DNA of 64,000 nt from Bacteroidetes bacterium HGW-Bacteroidetes-1 (GTDB lineage: Bacteria > Bacteroidota > Bacteroidia > Bacteroidales > F082). The stretch lies in contig PHDU01000010.1 of NCBI GenBank assembly GCA_002842755.1, positions 1 to 64,000 of the forward strand, in the 5' to 3' direction. The notes beneath the pieces are model-generated. The model had not been told where the DNA came from. It searched no databases and saw nothing but the letters and a program-made list of their open reading frames with translations. Position numbers and translations under genes: made by a program. Positions 41,205 to 51,500 of this stretch are shown here, in pieces (within the stretch, counting starts at the first letter, position 1; the number at the start of each line of letters is the position of its first letter).

Positions 41205-43436
41205 TTACTTTAATGAAAAAAACGCTGACTTTGTTTGAGCAGAGTTGGTTCCAATCATTACTTCAAGATTACCAGCTTCAACACCATATATCATATCTTC
41301 CTTATAAAATGAAAGGGCATCTTTTCCGATACTAAACATAACTTTTTGACTCTCCCCGGGTTGAAGCATGATTTTTTTAAAACCCTTCAACTCTTTGACC
41401 GGGCGGGTCACAGAAGCAACTTTATCGCTAAGATAAAGCTGAACCACTTCTTCACCGGCGTATTTACCTGTATTGGTTATAACTACAGAAGCTTCGACAC
41501 TTTCATTCTCACTTATTGAGGTGTTGTTTAATTCAACTTCACTATAACTGAAAGATGTATAACTGAGGCCATATCCAAAAGGATAAAGCGGTTCATTTGA
41601 TACGTCGAGATATTTTGAAGTATATTTATCCTGAGCTTTGAAGGGACGACCTGTGTTGCGCATATTATAATGGATTGGAATTTGTCCGACATTTTTTGGA
41701 AATGTCATAGGTAATTTCCCTGAGGGGTTATAATCGCCAAACAAAACATCAGCAATAGCGTCGCCTGCTGTTGTCCCAAGAAACCATGTTTCGAGAATGG
41801 CAGGCACATTTTCATCCAGCCAGTTAATGGTAAGGGGTCGTCCATTCATCAAAACGGCGACAACAGGTTTACCGGTAGCAAAAATAGCTTCGGCAAGCTT
41901 TTGCTGAACACCGGGAAGATCAAGCATGGTTCTGCTTGCTGCCTCTCCGGACATCCAGAATGCTTCACCCAGAGCTAAAACTACAGCATCTGACTTTCTG
42001 GCGATCTCAATTGCGTTCATAAAATCATCCTTGTTTTCGCCATCAACATCACATCCTTTGGTATAAAGAATCGTAGTATAAGGCAATTTCGTTTTGATTC
42101 CATCGAGCAATGAAACTGACTTTGACCAGTCGCCTGCAGCTGACCAGCTTCCGATCATATCGCGTTTGCTGTCGGCCAATGGTCCGATCACAGCAATCGT
42201 TTTTAGTTTTGGGTCAAGAGGCAGCAATTGATTTTCATTTTTAAGGAGAACAATTGACTTTCGTGCCATATCCTGAGCAGATACAAGAAATTCGGTTGTC
42301 ATAATTTCATTTGCTTCACGTTCTGGCGAGCAGTAGCGGAAAGGATCATCAAACAAACCCAATAAAAATTTAACTTTCAATATTCTTTTAACCGCCGTAT
42401 TGATCAACTGCTCGTCCACTTTCTTATTCTCAACAAGGCGTGCAAGCGCTGTCTGGTAGAATCCTGACTGCATATCCATGTCAACTCCTGCATGTATTGA
42501 GAGACTTGAAGATTCAAGTGTATCTGCAGCCACACCATGGTGAAGCAACTCCATTATTGAAGTGTAATCAGTTACAACAAAGCCCTCAAAACCCCACTCT
42601 TCGCGAAGGATATCGGTCATGAGGAATTTACTGGCAGTTGCAGGAACGCCATTTAAATCATTGAATGAAGTCATAACAGTAAGGGCACCAGCATCAACAG
42701 CAGCTTTATAAGGTGGAAGATAAACTTCACGCAACTTACGTTCTGACATATCAACCGTATGATAATCACGTCCGGCCTGAGAAGCACCATAAGCTGCAAA
42801 GTGTTTCACACAAGCGACAAGTGTATTGTCATCACCCAGACTCTGGCCCTGGAAACCTTTCACCCTTGCTTCTGCTATTCTTGAACCCAGGTAGGTATCT
42901 TCGCCGGCACCTTCAACTACGCGCCCCCAACGGGGATCAACGGAAATATCACACATTGGTGCAAATGTCCAGTGAAGACCTTCTGCAGTGGCTTCGATTG
43001 CAGCAATGCGAGCGCTCTTTTCTATAGCATCCAAATCCCAGCTTGCTGCTTCTGCCAGTGGAACGGGAAAGATTGTGCGATGTCCATGAATAACATCGTA
43101 CCCAAAAAGCAGGGGTATTTTCAAACGGGAATTCTGCAAATTTAATTCTTGTAATTTTCTTGTGTATGCAACTCCATAAGCGTTGAAAATAGCTCCGACA
43201 CGACCTTGCTTGATATCTTCTTCATATTCTTTTCTTATAAATGCACCCGTTTGATCCATATCACTCGTGTAAAGGGTCAACTGACCAATTTTTTCCTCCA
43301 GCGTCATCAATGATACGATGGAATCTATTCTTGGGCCAATTTTATCTTCTTTGTCTGGAGTCTTCTTTTTTTCGGTTTGACAAGAAATGATAAGGATCAT
43401 TAAAGAAGCAATAAAAAACAGCAATCTGGTCTTCAT
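41205..43436 (-). CDS. Glycoside hydrolase family 3 (BglX-type beta-glucosidase) lipoprotein
   Basis: This 743-residue lipoprotein (LIISC, Cys19) has the full GH3 fold. The N-terminal barrel shows CVKHFAAYGASQAGRDYH, and the nucleophile is Asp290 in FEGFVVTDYTSIM. The alpha/beta C-terminal domain has AVVLALGEAFWMSGEAASR with the acid Glu region, and an FnIII-like domain ends the protein (ELKGFKKIMLQPGESQ). It is like periplasmic BglX in length. It follows the GH144-type genes and a small DUF5808 gene on the same strand, so hydrolysis of sophoro-oligosaccharides to glucose is likely; GH3 partners of beta-1,2-glucan PULs are known in Bacteroides. Confidence 0.9.
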   Translation of the reverse strand: MKTRLLFFIASLMILIISCQTEKKKTPDKEDKIGPRIDSIVSLMTLEEKIGQLTLYTSDMDQTGAFIRKEYEEDIKQGRVGAIFNAYGVAYTRKLQELNLQNSRLKIPLLFGYDVIHGHRTIFPVPLAEAASWDLDAIEKSARIAAIEATAEGLHWTFAPMCDISVDPRWGRVVEGAGEDTYLGSRIAEARVKGFQGQSLGDDNTLVACVKHFAAYGASQAGRDYHTVDMSERKLREVYLPPYKAAVDAGALTVMTSFNDLNGVPATASKFLMTDILREEWGFEGFVVTDYTSIMELLHHGVAADTLESSSLSIHAGVDMDMQSGFYQTALARLVENKKVDEQLINTAVKRILKVKFLLGLFDDPFRYCSPEREANEIMTTEFLVSAQDMARKSIVLLKNENQLLPLDPKLKTIAVIGPLADSKRDMIGSWSAAGDWSKSVSLLDGIKTKLPYTTILYTKGCDVDGENKDDFMNAIEIARKSDAVVLALGEAFWMSGEAASRTMLDLPGVQQKLAEAIFATGKPVVAVLMNGRPLTINWLDENVPAILETWFLGTTAGDAIADVLFGDYNPSGKLPMTFPKNVGQIPIHYNMRNTGRPFKAQDKYTSKYLDVSNEPLYPFGYGLSYTSFSYSEVELNNTSISENESVEASVVITNTGKYAGEEVVQLYLSDKVASVTRPVKELKGFKKIMLQPGESQKVMFSIGKDALSFYKEDMIYGVEAGNLEVMIGTNSAQTKSAFFSLK

Positions 43437-43486
43437 GGTTATTATATGTTAATACGTTAAGTGATATATTACTAAATGAGTACTTT

Positions 43487-43702
43487 TCAACTCAACACTG
43501 AAAAAGCGATAATAATTACAGCTATCGCAATCAGGCCAAGATAAGTTAGGGGACTTGAGAAATTTAAAGTATAGCCAAGCATAGGGTTTTGCTTTGGAAC
43601 AATTATTCGGTAATCCATTTTGTTGTGATAAAATACACCCCTCCAATTATTTGGATTTTGATGCATTGAATCACGAATTTCTTTTTCATTTTTTGTTTCC
43701 AT
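43487..43702 (-). CDS. Small DUF5808-like membrane protein
   Basis: The ATG at 43702 gives 71 residues (METKNEKEIRDSMHQN), with NNWRGVFYHNKMDYRIIVPKQ, MLGYTLNFSSPLTY and one C-terminal membrane helix (LGLIAIAVIIIAFSV). The core W-G-FY....VPK....G.TLNF is that of the DUF5808 group. Its function is unknown. The gene lies between the Ig/GH144-type enzyme and the GH3 on the same strand and so probably is transcribed with the PUL. The longer 94-codon frame overlaps the upstream gene and is less likely. Confidence 0.7.
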   Translation of the reverse strand: METKNEKEIRDSMHQNPNNWRGVFYHNKMDYRIIVPKQNPMLGYTLNFSSPLTYLGLIAIAVIIIAFSVLS

Positions 43703-43754
43703 ACTTATATTTTGTATTAAGGTCAACAAACATATCCCATAAAAAGGAAACCCT

Positions 43755-45725
43755 TTAGCGTGAGAATCCAAGCTTATTCATTCCTGCCTGAACTTCGGGT
43801 GCTGACATGAACAGATCCCAGCAAAGACCAGTTCTGTGGTTTTCAATCATAATGATGATAGGCCCCTGATCAATGACTAAATAAGAACTTGCCCACCAGG
43901 ATATGTCGGGGTTAAAGGCGTCTTTGAAACCATACTCACCCCAAAGTTTGTCACCAAGAATAAAATAAAAATGCCGCATGGCATCCATTGATTCTTCAGG
44001 AGTGTAAGGGATCGAAGAAAGCGCTGCAGAAGGTGTAATTGTACCATTATCACGTGTAGGCTCATGCACTCCATAACCTGTTGGCTCATCACTGGCAGTA
44101 AGTCCCCAGCAATCAGCGCTATAACCTAAATGACCTCGTGGATTAAGAACACAATGTTCTCTGTTGATGAGGCTATGATTCACATTCTGTGTCCAGTAAT
44201 TGGCATATTGATCTTCCAGACCTGTTGGATTCAATCCTAAAAATGAATAATGGCTAAAGAACAAAGGTCCCCCATAATCATAACCTACTGGAAGTGGAAT
44301 GCCATAAAAACTCCTTCCATTGGCAATAGCACCATTGTTTGCCCAACCCTTGTGATAAACTGAAGCTTCGATTGGAAATGTAGTTGATGTTGCGGCCATA
44401 AAATAAGTGATTAATGCTTCATTGTATCCTCTCACCTGCATATTCATCACCCACCCAAGATTAGGTGACCAGTGCCAATAAAGGACATCCTGACCTCCAC
44501 GGGTGTACCAATCCCATTCAATCTCACTTAGCAAAGTATTTATTCTATTGATCAGTAAAAGTTCTTCGGATTGAGTTGGATCAAGATACTGCCGGACGGT
44601 CATTAAACCTGCTGCCATAAATGAAGTTTCAACAAGATCCCCACCATTATCATTTGTACTGAACGGATAAACCTGACCGGTATTTCCGTTTAGCCAATGC
44701 GGCCATACCCCGTGAAAACGATCGGCAGTTGAAAGAAAATCAGTTACTTTATCGAGATGAGAAATACCCTGCTGTCGCGTTATAAAACCTCTTTCGATAC
44801 CAATTGGAATGGCCATAATACCAAATCCGCTTCCACCAACAGTAACCACGTCGCCAGAAGTATTTCTTTCGCGTGTCATTCCACTGGAAGGGTGGGCAAA
44901 ATCCCAAAAATATTTGAATGTTTGTAGCTGAACCAGATCAAGCAATGCCTCATCTGAAATAAGAGGAAACTTATTGGATGGGTCGAGTCCGGTAATAAAA
45001 TAATTTGAATAGCCAGTATAATTTGCCTCATGGGTTGATTGCAACGAGGAGCTTATTTGAAAACTGTGCTTACGATAATAATCCAAATCTCCAGTATTTG
45101 TTACTGTAACCGTTTTTTTATCCTCCGACAATGTAACCTGGATACCTGGATTTGGAAATAGCGAAAAATGCTGGCTAATATTTTCACTTTCCAGAGCATC
45201 CGAGAAAGTTATTTCGATTTTTAGATCGTCAAATTGAACATCTTTCGGATGTAAGGGATTTTCAAAATCCTTGTTGTTAATTTTGATTGATACAAGTTCC
45301 AGATTACTCATTTCAGTGGTAAAATGAACCTGAATACCTGGAAAACTTTCGCCATTGGCTCCCTTCAAACTTTCTGCAATATTTATCACATATTCACTAT
45401 TAAATTCCATTGCATTTGAAGGAGTTAATGTAAATTGTTTACCGTCCTCCGAAAGAAAGCCTGTAATTGGCACAATCATCGTTCCCTTGCTAAGCGTAAT
45501 ACTTTGATTGGCGGCATTCGCATCAAGTGCTGCTGAAAAAGAAAGTATGAAATCGCTATCTATGGCTATATCTGTTGAGCTTCCCGTTAAGTTTAGTGAA
45601 GAACTACCAACCTTTATTGAAGACAACTGCAATGTTCCAACCGGTTTATCATCCTCTTTTTTATTGCATGATAAAACTGTTAGAAGTGTAAATGAAAGTA
45701 AAAAAATGCTGATAGTTTTGCTCAT
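43755..45725 (-). CDS. Glycoamylase-like (GH144-type) lipoprotein with N-terminal Ig-like domains
   Basis: I start at the ATG at 45725 (656 residues), where a lipoprotein signal begins (SFTLLTVLSC, Cys20). Two SbsA/Big_5-like Ig domains come first (about 25-125 and 130-240). The glycoamylase-like alpha-barrel follows: LVQLQTFKYFWDFAHPSSGMTRER, GGDLVETSFMAAGLMTVRQYL, WDWYTRGGQDVLYWHWSP, NREHCVLNPRGHLGYSADCWGLTASDEP, and a C-terminal DQGPIIIMIENHRTGLCWDLF. This fold includes the endo-beta-1,2-glucanases of GH144 first described from Chitinophaga. It is downstream of the LamG lipoprotein across a terminator-like hairpin. Enzyme class is likely; exact linkage is inferred. Confidence 0.82.
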   Translation of the reverse strand: MSKTISIFLLSFTLLTVLSCNKKEDDKPVGTLQLSSIKVGSSSLNLTGSSTDIAIDSDFILSFSAALDANAANQSITLSKGTMIVPITGFLSEDGKQFTLTPSNAMEFNSEYVINIAESLKGANGESFPGIQVHFTTEMSNLELVSIKINNKDFENPLHPKDVQFDDLKIEITFSDALESENISQHFSLFPNPGIQVTLSEDKKTVTVTNTGDLDYYRKHSFQISSSLQSTHEANYTGYSNYFITGLDPSNKFPLISDEALLDLVQLQTFKYFWDFAHPSSGMTRERNTSGDVVTVGGSGFGIMAIPIGIERGFITRQQGISHLDKVTDFLSTADRFHGVWPHWLNGNTGQVYPFSTNDNGGDLVETSFMAAGLMTVRQYLDPTQSEELLLINRINTLLSEIEWDWYTRGGQDVLYWHWSPNLGWVMNMQVRGYNEALITYFMAATSTTFPIEASVYHKGWANNGAIANGRSFYGIPLPVGYDYGGPLFFSHYSFLGLNPTGLEDQYANYWTQNVNHSLINREHCVLNPRGHLGYSADCWGLTASDEPTGYGVHEPTRDNGTITPSAALSSIPYTPEESMDAMRHFYFILGDKLWGEYGFKDAFNPDISWWASSYLVIDQGPIIIMIENHRTGLCWDLFMSAPEVQAGMNKLGFSR

Positions 45726-45735
45726 TATTATCTTT

Positions 45736-45781
45736 ATAAAAATCAGGTGTAGGACGATCAAACCCGCACCAACACCTGATT
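45736..45781 (-). terminator. Intra-PUL terminator/attenuator hairpin before second GH144-type gene
   Basis: AATCAGGTGT (45741-45750) pairs with ACACCTGATT (45772-45781) around a 21-nt loop. On the minus strand five T follow the stem. It is preceded, between the LamG stop codon and the stem, by a GTTAGTGAGTT motif (45788-45798, minus strand) also found at the same place in the first PUL. Confidence 0.65.
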
Positions 45782-45799
45782 AACCTTAACTCACTAACA

Positions 45800-47068
45800 C
45801 TAAGGCTTTTCTGAATTGTACATCAATTGAATTTCTGTTGTTGTCAACACTTTATGGAATATTCTTACATCATCAAGCTGACCTCTGAAATGGTTTGCAG
45901 TTGCAATGTCATATCCACCCCATGGTTCGGCATCCCACATTGTACCAGCTCTTGACTGAACAAATCCAAAAGCAAGTTCGTTCACAACATCAGGAGCAGT
46001 TCCAGCATATTTCATACCTGTAACAGTTCTTTTTAAATCACCTTCAGGCCATAGATTAAAGTCGAAACTTTTCATCTTTTCGCTATCATAGTACAATGTA
46101 CCTTTCTTTGCAGTTCCATCGTAGGTATAAGTAACATGCAACCAGTTGTCCTTAAGTTTTGCGATCATTTGCTCAGCAGTAAGGCTTTTTGCAAAGTCCC
46201 ATCCTTGCCATCCACCATTGGAAGCATCCGTTGCAAGTGCAGGGAACCACATATCTTCAGCACCTGACTGGCCATTTTCAAAACCGTATTGAATAGCAAA
46301 TTTAGCACCATCGTATCCTCCAAAGATTTCAAACTGGAAACCATAAAAAGCGCCCAATCCCATTACGAAATGGCCTTTTGGATCTCCATTCTCATTCACC
46401 TGACCTTCAGATTTGGCTTTTACCCAGAAAGAAATTGTAAAATTGGGTGTTGTCATCAAAACATCACCATTTGGAATCTCAATAATACTGGTTGTACCGT
46501 TGAAACTAGCAGCTTTTCCCGCAGAAGCGTTACGGCCGGCAACATAGGCTACATCTATTGCAGCACTTGAGTTGTAAGTTCCAATTATATCATTGGCATT
46601 GTCTTCAAAATTCCAATGGGCAATTGCTCCTGTTGGTGCAAAAGTGCCGATTGTAGTGAAAGTTCTGTCAAATGCAGTAAGAGGCTTTGCATCCGTTGAC
46701 ATAATTGCACCGGAGAAAGATAGTTTGTAAAGTGTACCTGTTCCAAGTTCTGAAACTGGTGTAATCGTCATTGTTTTACCGGATGCAGTAATATTGATTT
46801 GCACATCCGTATTGTCGTAATCCTGCGTGAGTTTAATGTTTGCGGCAGAAACTGTAGCAGCATCAATGTCTGTAGAAAAAGTTGCAACAATACTAGCATC
46901 AACTGGTACTGTGTTTGGGGACGTTGCGCCGTTAAGATCTACCGTGCCAGCCAAAAGTGTGGCCAGCGTAAGATCCTTGGGTTCGTCGTCTTTTTTACAA
47001 CCCTGAAAAATCATTGCCGAAGTGGCAATAGCAAAAATGAACATTAAGAGAATTTGTTTTCTTTTCAT
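45800..47068 (-). CDS. LamG/ConA-like lipoprotein with Big_5 domain (putative surface glycan-binding protein)
   Basis: The 422-residue lipoprotein (MIFQGC, Cys24) starts with a Big_5/SbsA Ig-like domain (about 30-140: NTVPVDASIVATFSTDIDAATVS). A concanavalin-A/LamG domain follows (about 150-420: AHWNFEDNANDIIGTYNSS, NGTTSIIEIPNGDVL, FTISFWVKAKSEG, GQLDDVRIFHKVLTTTEIQLMYN). It takes the place of SusE/F directly after SusD, so it is probably the surface glycan-binding protein of this PUL. A catalytic role is unlikely because no GH16-type EXDXXE motif is visible. Confidence 0.82.
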   Translation of the reverse strand: MKRKQILLMFIFAIATSAMIFQGCKKDDEPKDLTLATLLAGTVDLNGATSPNTVPVDASIVATFSTDIDAATVSAANIKLTQDYDNTDVQINITASGKTMTITPVSELGTGTLYKLSFSGAIMSTDAKPLTAFDRTFTTIGTFAPTGAIAHWNFEDNANDIIGTYNSSAAIDVAYVAGRNASAGKAASFNGTTSIIEIPNGDVLMTTPNFTISFWVKAKSEGQVNENGDPKGHFVMGLGAFYGFQFEIFGGYDGAKFAIQYGFENGQSGAEDMWFPALATDASNGGWQGWDFAKSLTAEQMIAKLKDNWLHVTYTYDGTAKKGTLYYDSEKMKSFDFNLWPEGDLKRTVTGMKYAGTAPDVVNELAFGFVQSRAGTMWDAEPWGGYDIATANHFRGQLDDVRIFHKVLTTTEIQLMYNSEKP

Positions 47069-47099
47069 AGCATTTAAAAATTAAGATTAATTATTGAGG

Positions 47100-48581
47100 T
47101 TAGTTCCAATTTAAATTCTGTATAAGGGTACCTTGTGAGATATCGATTTCATTCTGAGGAATGGGCAGCACTTCATGCTTACCAACAATGAAACCGAGAG
47201 GGCCTAAAACCTGTGCCGCTTTTCCTGTACGGATAAGATCCCAGTAACGATGTCCTTCCAAAGCAAGTTCAAATCTTCTTTCGTTGAGGATAATATCGCG
47301 AAGTGCATTTTTATCCGTTTCTGTGATATCAGGCAGTATTTCGTTGTTACCTCCTCGTGCTCTGTTTCGAACCTTGTTGAGATAAACGTGCGCATCGCCA
47401 GGTTTATTGTTCTCGTTTAATGCTTCTGCAGCCATGAGCAAAACATCTGCAAAGCGTATCAAACGACGATTATGTCCTTGTTGTGAAGCGGTATTCGATC
47501 CGGGGATCCAAACTTTCTGGTTATAACATTCACGTTCAATGATATTACCGTTATCGTCATAAACAAAATCGGGTGTTGTTCCATCTCCTAAAATCAGTAT
47601 CTCATCAAGCTCCTCACCAAGATCAATAATGGTAGCATCCATTCTTGGGTCATTCTCATCAAAAGCAAAGCGAAGGTTTTCTGAAGGCCTGTTAAACCCC
47701 CATCCACGGTTTGGAGTACCACGAACACCTTGTGTATTGGCATATTGATTGCCCAGATCACTTTCAAGTTCAAAAGCACCAATTTCAAATACAGACTCAA
47801 TCCCATGTTCGCCGTCGCGTGAATTGGCATGTGCGAATTCAGGCTCCAGATCATAATATTCAGTACCATTGATAACCTCAAGCGCATACTTTTCGGCATT
47901 CACAAAATCATTCTGAAAAAGATAAACTTTTGCTAAAAGTGATTTAGCCGCACCTTTGCTTGCCCGACCAAGCTCCATACTGCTATAGGCGCTTCTTTCG
48001 GGAAGCCGTGCCACAGCATACAGCAAATCAATTTCAATCTGTTCATAAATTTCGTCGGCTGTGGAACGAGGAACCTTCAAAGGAGGTGTTGTTGTAAGTA
48101 CAAGCGGCACTCCACCCCATGCGCGAACAAGATCAAAATAGAAGAGACCTCTTAAAAACATAGCTTCAGCCACATAGCGTGAACGGAGATTAGTGTCCAT
48201 GGAAATGAGAGGCACTTTCTCAGTTACAACATTTGCTCTTTTGATGCCTTCATAAAGTGTTGACCACCATCGATCAAGGCCATCCTGTGTAGCAGTGTGT
48301 GTAAAATTATCATAAGGACCAACTGTGTTGAGCGCATCATTTGGATTACTGCCTTTGTGTGTATCGTCCGACATAATGTCAAGGATAGGAAAACCACCTG
48401 AATGGTAATGCCAGTTACGAAGCGATGCGTAAACAGCGTTTGTAGCCAATTGTGCATCAGAAGGACTTGTTGGAAATACCTCCTGAGTAAGTTCGCCCTG
48501 CGGTTTGATGTCAAGGAAATCCTTGCAAGAACTGATTGATAAAATCAAGGCCAGAATTGAAAAATATTTTAATGTTTTCAT
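47100..48581 (-). CDS. SusD/RagB family nutrient-binding lipoprotein (second PUL)
   Basis: The 493-residue lipoprotein (SISSC, Cys19) shows SusD features: CKDFLDIKPQGELTQEVFPTSPSDAQLATNAVYASL near the N terminus, VAEAMFLRGLFYFDLVRAWGGVPLV, ELGRASKGAAKSLLAKVYLFQ, and the C-terminal ILNERRFELALEGHRYWDLIRTG. It follows SusC by 12 bp. With two GH144-type enzymes and GH3 next to it, sophoro-oligosaccharides are the predicted ligands. Confidence 0.93.
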   Translation of the reverse strand: MKTLKYFSILALILSISSCKDFLDIKPQGELTQEVFPTSPSDAQLATNAVYASLRNWHYHSGGFPILDIMSDDTHKGSNPNDALNTVGPYDNFTHTATQDGLDRWWSTLYEGIKRANVVTEKVPLISMDTNLRSRYVAEAMFLRGLFYFDLVRAWGGVPLVLTTTPPLKVPRSTADEIYEQIEIDLLYAVARLPERSAYSSMELGRASKGAAKSLLAKVYLFQNDFVNAEKYALEVINGTEYYDLEPEFAHANSRDGEHGIESVFEIGAFELESDLGNQYANTQGVRGTPNRGWGFNRPSENLRFAFDENDPRMDATIIDLGEELDEILILGDGTTPDFVYDDNGNIIERECYNQKVWIPGSNTASQQGHNRRLIRFADVLLMAAEALNENNKPGDAHVYLNKVRNRARGGNNEILPDITETDKNALRDIILNERRFELALEGHRYWDLIRTGKAAQVLGPLGFIVGKHEVLPIPQNEIDISQGTLIQNLNWN

Positions 48582-48593
48582 AGTTTTCAGTTT

Positions 48594-51500
48594 TTAAAAG
48601 TTGATATTCAGACCGACAGAATAAACAGCAGATAATGGATAAACGCCATTGTCAATTCCATTCGAAAGCACATCGTAACCACCAATCTCAGGTGTGTAGC
48701 CTGTATATTTTGTAAGCGTATAGAGGTCATTGCCTTTCACATAGAGGCGCACTTTCTGAAGCTTAATCTTTTTAACAAGATTTTCAGGCAAAGTATAACC
48801 AAACATTATATTGCGCAGTCGCAGGAAAGACCCATCCTGAATAAAATAATCAGACGGTGAATAGTTGTACCCACCAAAAGAAGGCCTTGGAATGTTGTTA
48901 CTTGTCCCCTCTCCTGTCCAGTGATCTCTTACATAACCTTCAAAATTATAGGGATCAGGCCGCACAACATCTTTACCATTAAAAATCTTATTTCCGGTTT
49001 GACCTTGAAGATCAAGTGAAAAATCGAAAGCTTTGTAGGCAAGTTCGAAGTTTATGCCAAAAATGAATTTGGGAATTGGTGAGCCGATATAGGTTCTATC
49101 CAGTCCGTTGATTTTTCCATCGTCATTCGTGTCCACAAAACGCAGATCACCAACACCGGCAAGAGACTGATGCGGGTATGCATCTAACTCAGCTAGGTTT
49201 TGAAATATTCCGTCTGTAACAAATCCATAAAAGGCGCCAATAGGAAGTCCAACACGGCTAAGGGTTACAGGTTGACCATTTCCAAGATATCCTCCCATCA
49301 GGACAGAATCAATCCCGCTGTTGCCGCCAATAGCAAGTACTTCATTGTAAATAGTGGTTCCGAGAATACCTACTCCATAGGTGAAGTCACGTTTTGTTTC
49401 ACGCCACCGGATATTGAATTCATACCCGCTGTTTAGCACTGAAGCAGCATTATAACGAACGCGTTGACCTTGTCCGTTACCTAGGTGCCCAGGTGTGGAC
49501 AATTCAACTAAAATATCGTCGGTGACTCTTCTGTAATAATCAAATTCACCGGTCAGCCTGTTATTGAGCACGCCTACCTCAAGTCCGATGTCAGTTTGTG
49601 TTGTACTTTCCCAGATGAGATCAGGGTTTCCGCTTTTTCCATAGGTTGCGGCAGGATAAGAAGCATCAGGATTTGAAAAAACTGCAAAAAGGCCTGAATT
49701 TACGCGTGAGAAACGATCAAAATAGGAGATTTTTTCATTGCCGATCATACCCCAGCTTGCCCTTAGCTTTAGCATTGTAATCACTGGGAAATCCTTCATA
49801 AATTCTTCATTTGCGATGTTCCAGCCAGCAGCAAATGAAGGGAAATTTGAAAAACGGTTTTCAGGAGCGAACTTTGATGATCCGTCTCGTCGGAAAGTGA
49901 CGGTGAAAATATATCGGCTATCATAGGTATAATTTACACGTGCCAATACAGACATCATACTATAATACAAGCCAGCATCAACACCATTACCAATACTTTG
50001 CAAAGTATTTATATTATTGGCCTCATCCATGATATACGGAGGTATAATATACCAGAAATCACGTTCATCACGTATGATGTTTCTACCTGATAAGTTAAAA
50101 TATTCTGATCTGGATTTTTGCATTGTAAAGCCTGCAACAGAGTTGAAACTATGCTTTCCAAATGTCTTTAAATGAGAAAGCGTGTTTTCCCAAAGCCAGT
50201 TCAGATTTTCGTTGCTTCCTTTATACAGGTTACTGAATTCAATATCTTGCTGAGAGGCTGTGCCATCAGGATTAAAGACTGTATAAGCAGGAGTAAAGCT
50301 TGTTGATTTGTTGTAAGCTGCATCAATTCCAAAACTTGTCTTTAACGTAAAATCTTTATGAATTTTTGCTTCGGCAAAAATATTTCCTACGCCACGGAGG
50401 CCATTGTTGTAGCTATTGGAATACTCCAGATCAGCCAAAGGGTTGCCAACATTGTAAACCACACCGAAGCTACCATCTTCATAATAAGGTTCAAGCAGTG
50501 GCTGAGCGCGATAAACGGCGTAAGTCACACCCGGGGCATTACGCCGCTGATAGGGCGCTATTGTAATATTGTTTCCGAAAGTTACATTTTTAAAGAGCCG
50601 ATAAGTATTGTTTAATTTAAGCGAAAGCCTTTGATAATTCGACTTTGGAATAATCCCATCCTGCTGGAACAGACCAATACCAACATAATAATCGGCTGCA
50701 GGGGTAGAACCTGAAATCGACAGCTGATGACTCTGCTTTGGAGCAGCTCTGAAGATTAAATCCTGCCAATCTGTATTTGGAACAGCGTCAACATTATTGT
50801 ACGAACCGGGTCTTATTACATTAGAGACACTTGCAAATTCTTTACCGGATAACAAATCAATTTTCCTTGCAAGTTGTTGAATTCCATATTCACTGGATAG
50901 GGTTACGACTGGCTTCCCTACTTCGCTTGCACCTCTGTTTGTGCTTATAAGAATCACACCATTTGCACCACGCGAACCGTAAATGGCAGTCGCGGAAGCA
51001 TCTTTCAAAACCTCCATCGACGCAATATCACCAGAACTTAAGAATGAAATATCATCTAAAATAACTCCATCAACAACGTATATTGGTGCAGAATTATTAA
51101 AAGTTCCGACACCCCTGACACGTACAGAAAGCCCTGCTCCCGGAGCCCCGCTTGTTGTTGTAACCTGCACTCCGGTTACTTTTCCTTGAAGGGCTTGTGT
51201 CGGATCACTCGAAGTGATTTTTCTGATATCCTCCGATTTAATCGAACTAACCGCACCTGTAAGGTCGCTTTTACGGACAGTACCGTATCCGATAACTACT
51301 ATTTCATCGAGTAGTTGTTTTGATTCCTTCAAAGCAATATTTAAAGTATTACCAGACCCCACTTCAACTTCCTGAACCTCATATCCGGTATATGAAAATA
51401 CCAGAATTTTATCTTCCGGAAGAATCTCAAGCGAATATCTTCCGTCAAGATCAGATGCAGCGCCACGTGTGGTATTTTTTATTACAATATTTACTCCCGG

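Noticed and set aside
43487-43771. 94-codon version of the DUF5808 gene
   Set aside because: The extra N-terminal codons overlap the preceding enzyme gene; the family-like part starts at the ATG at 43702.
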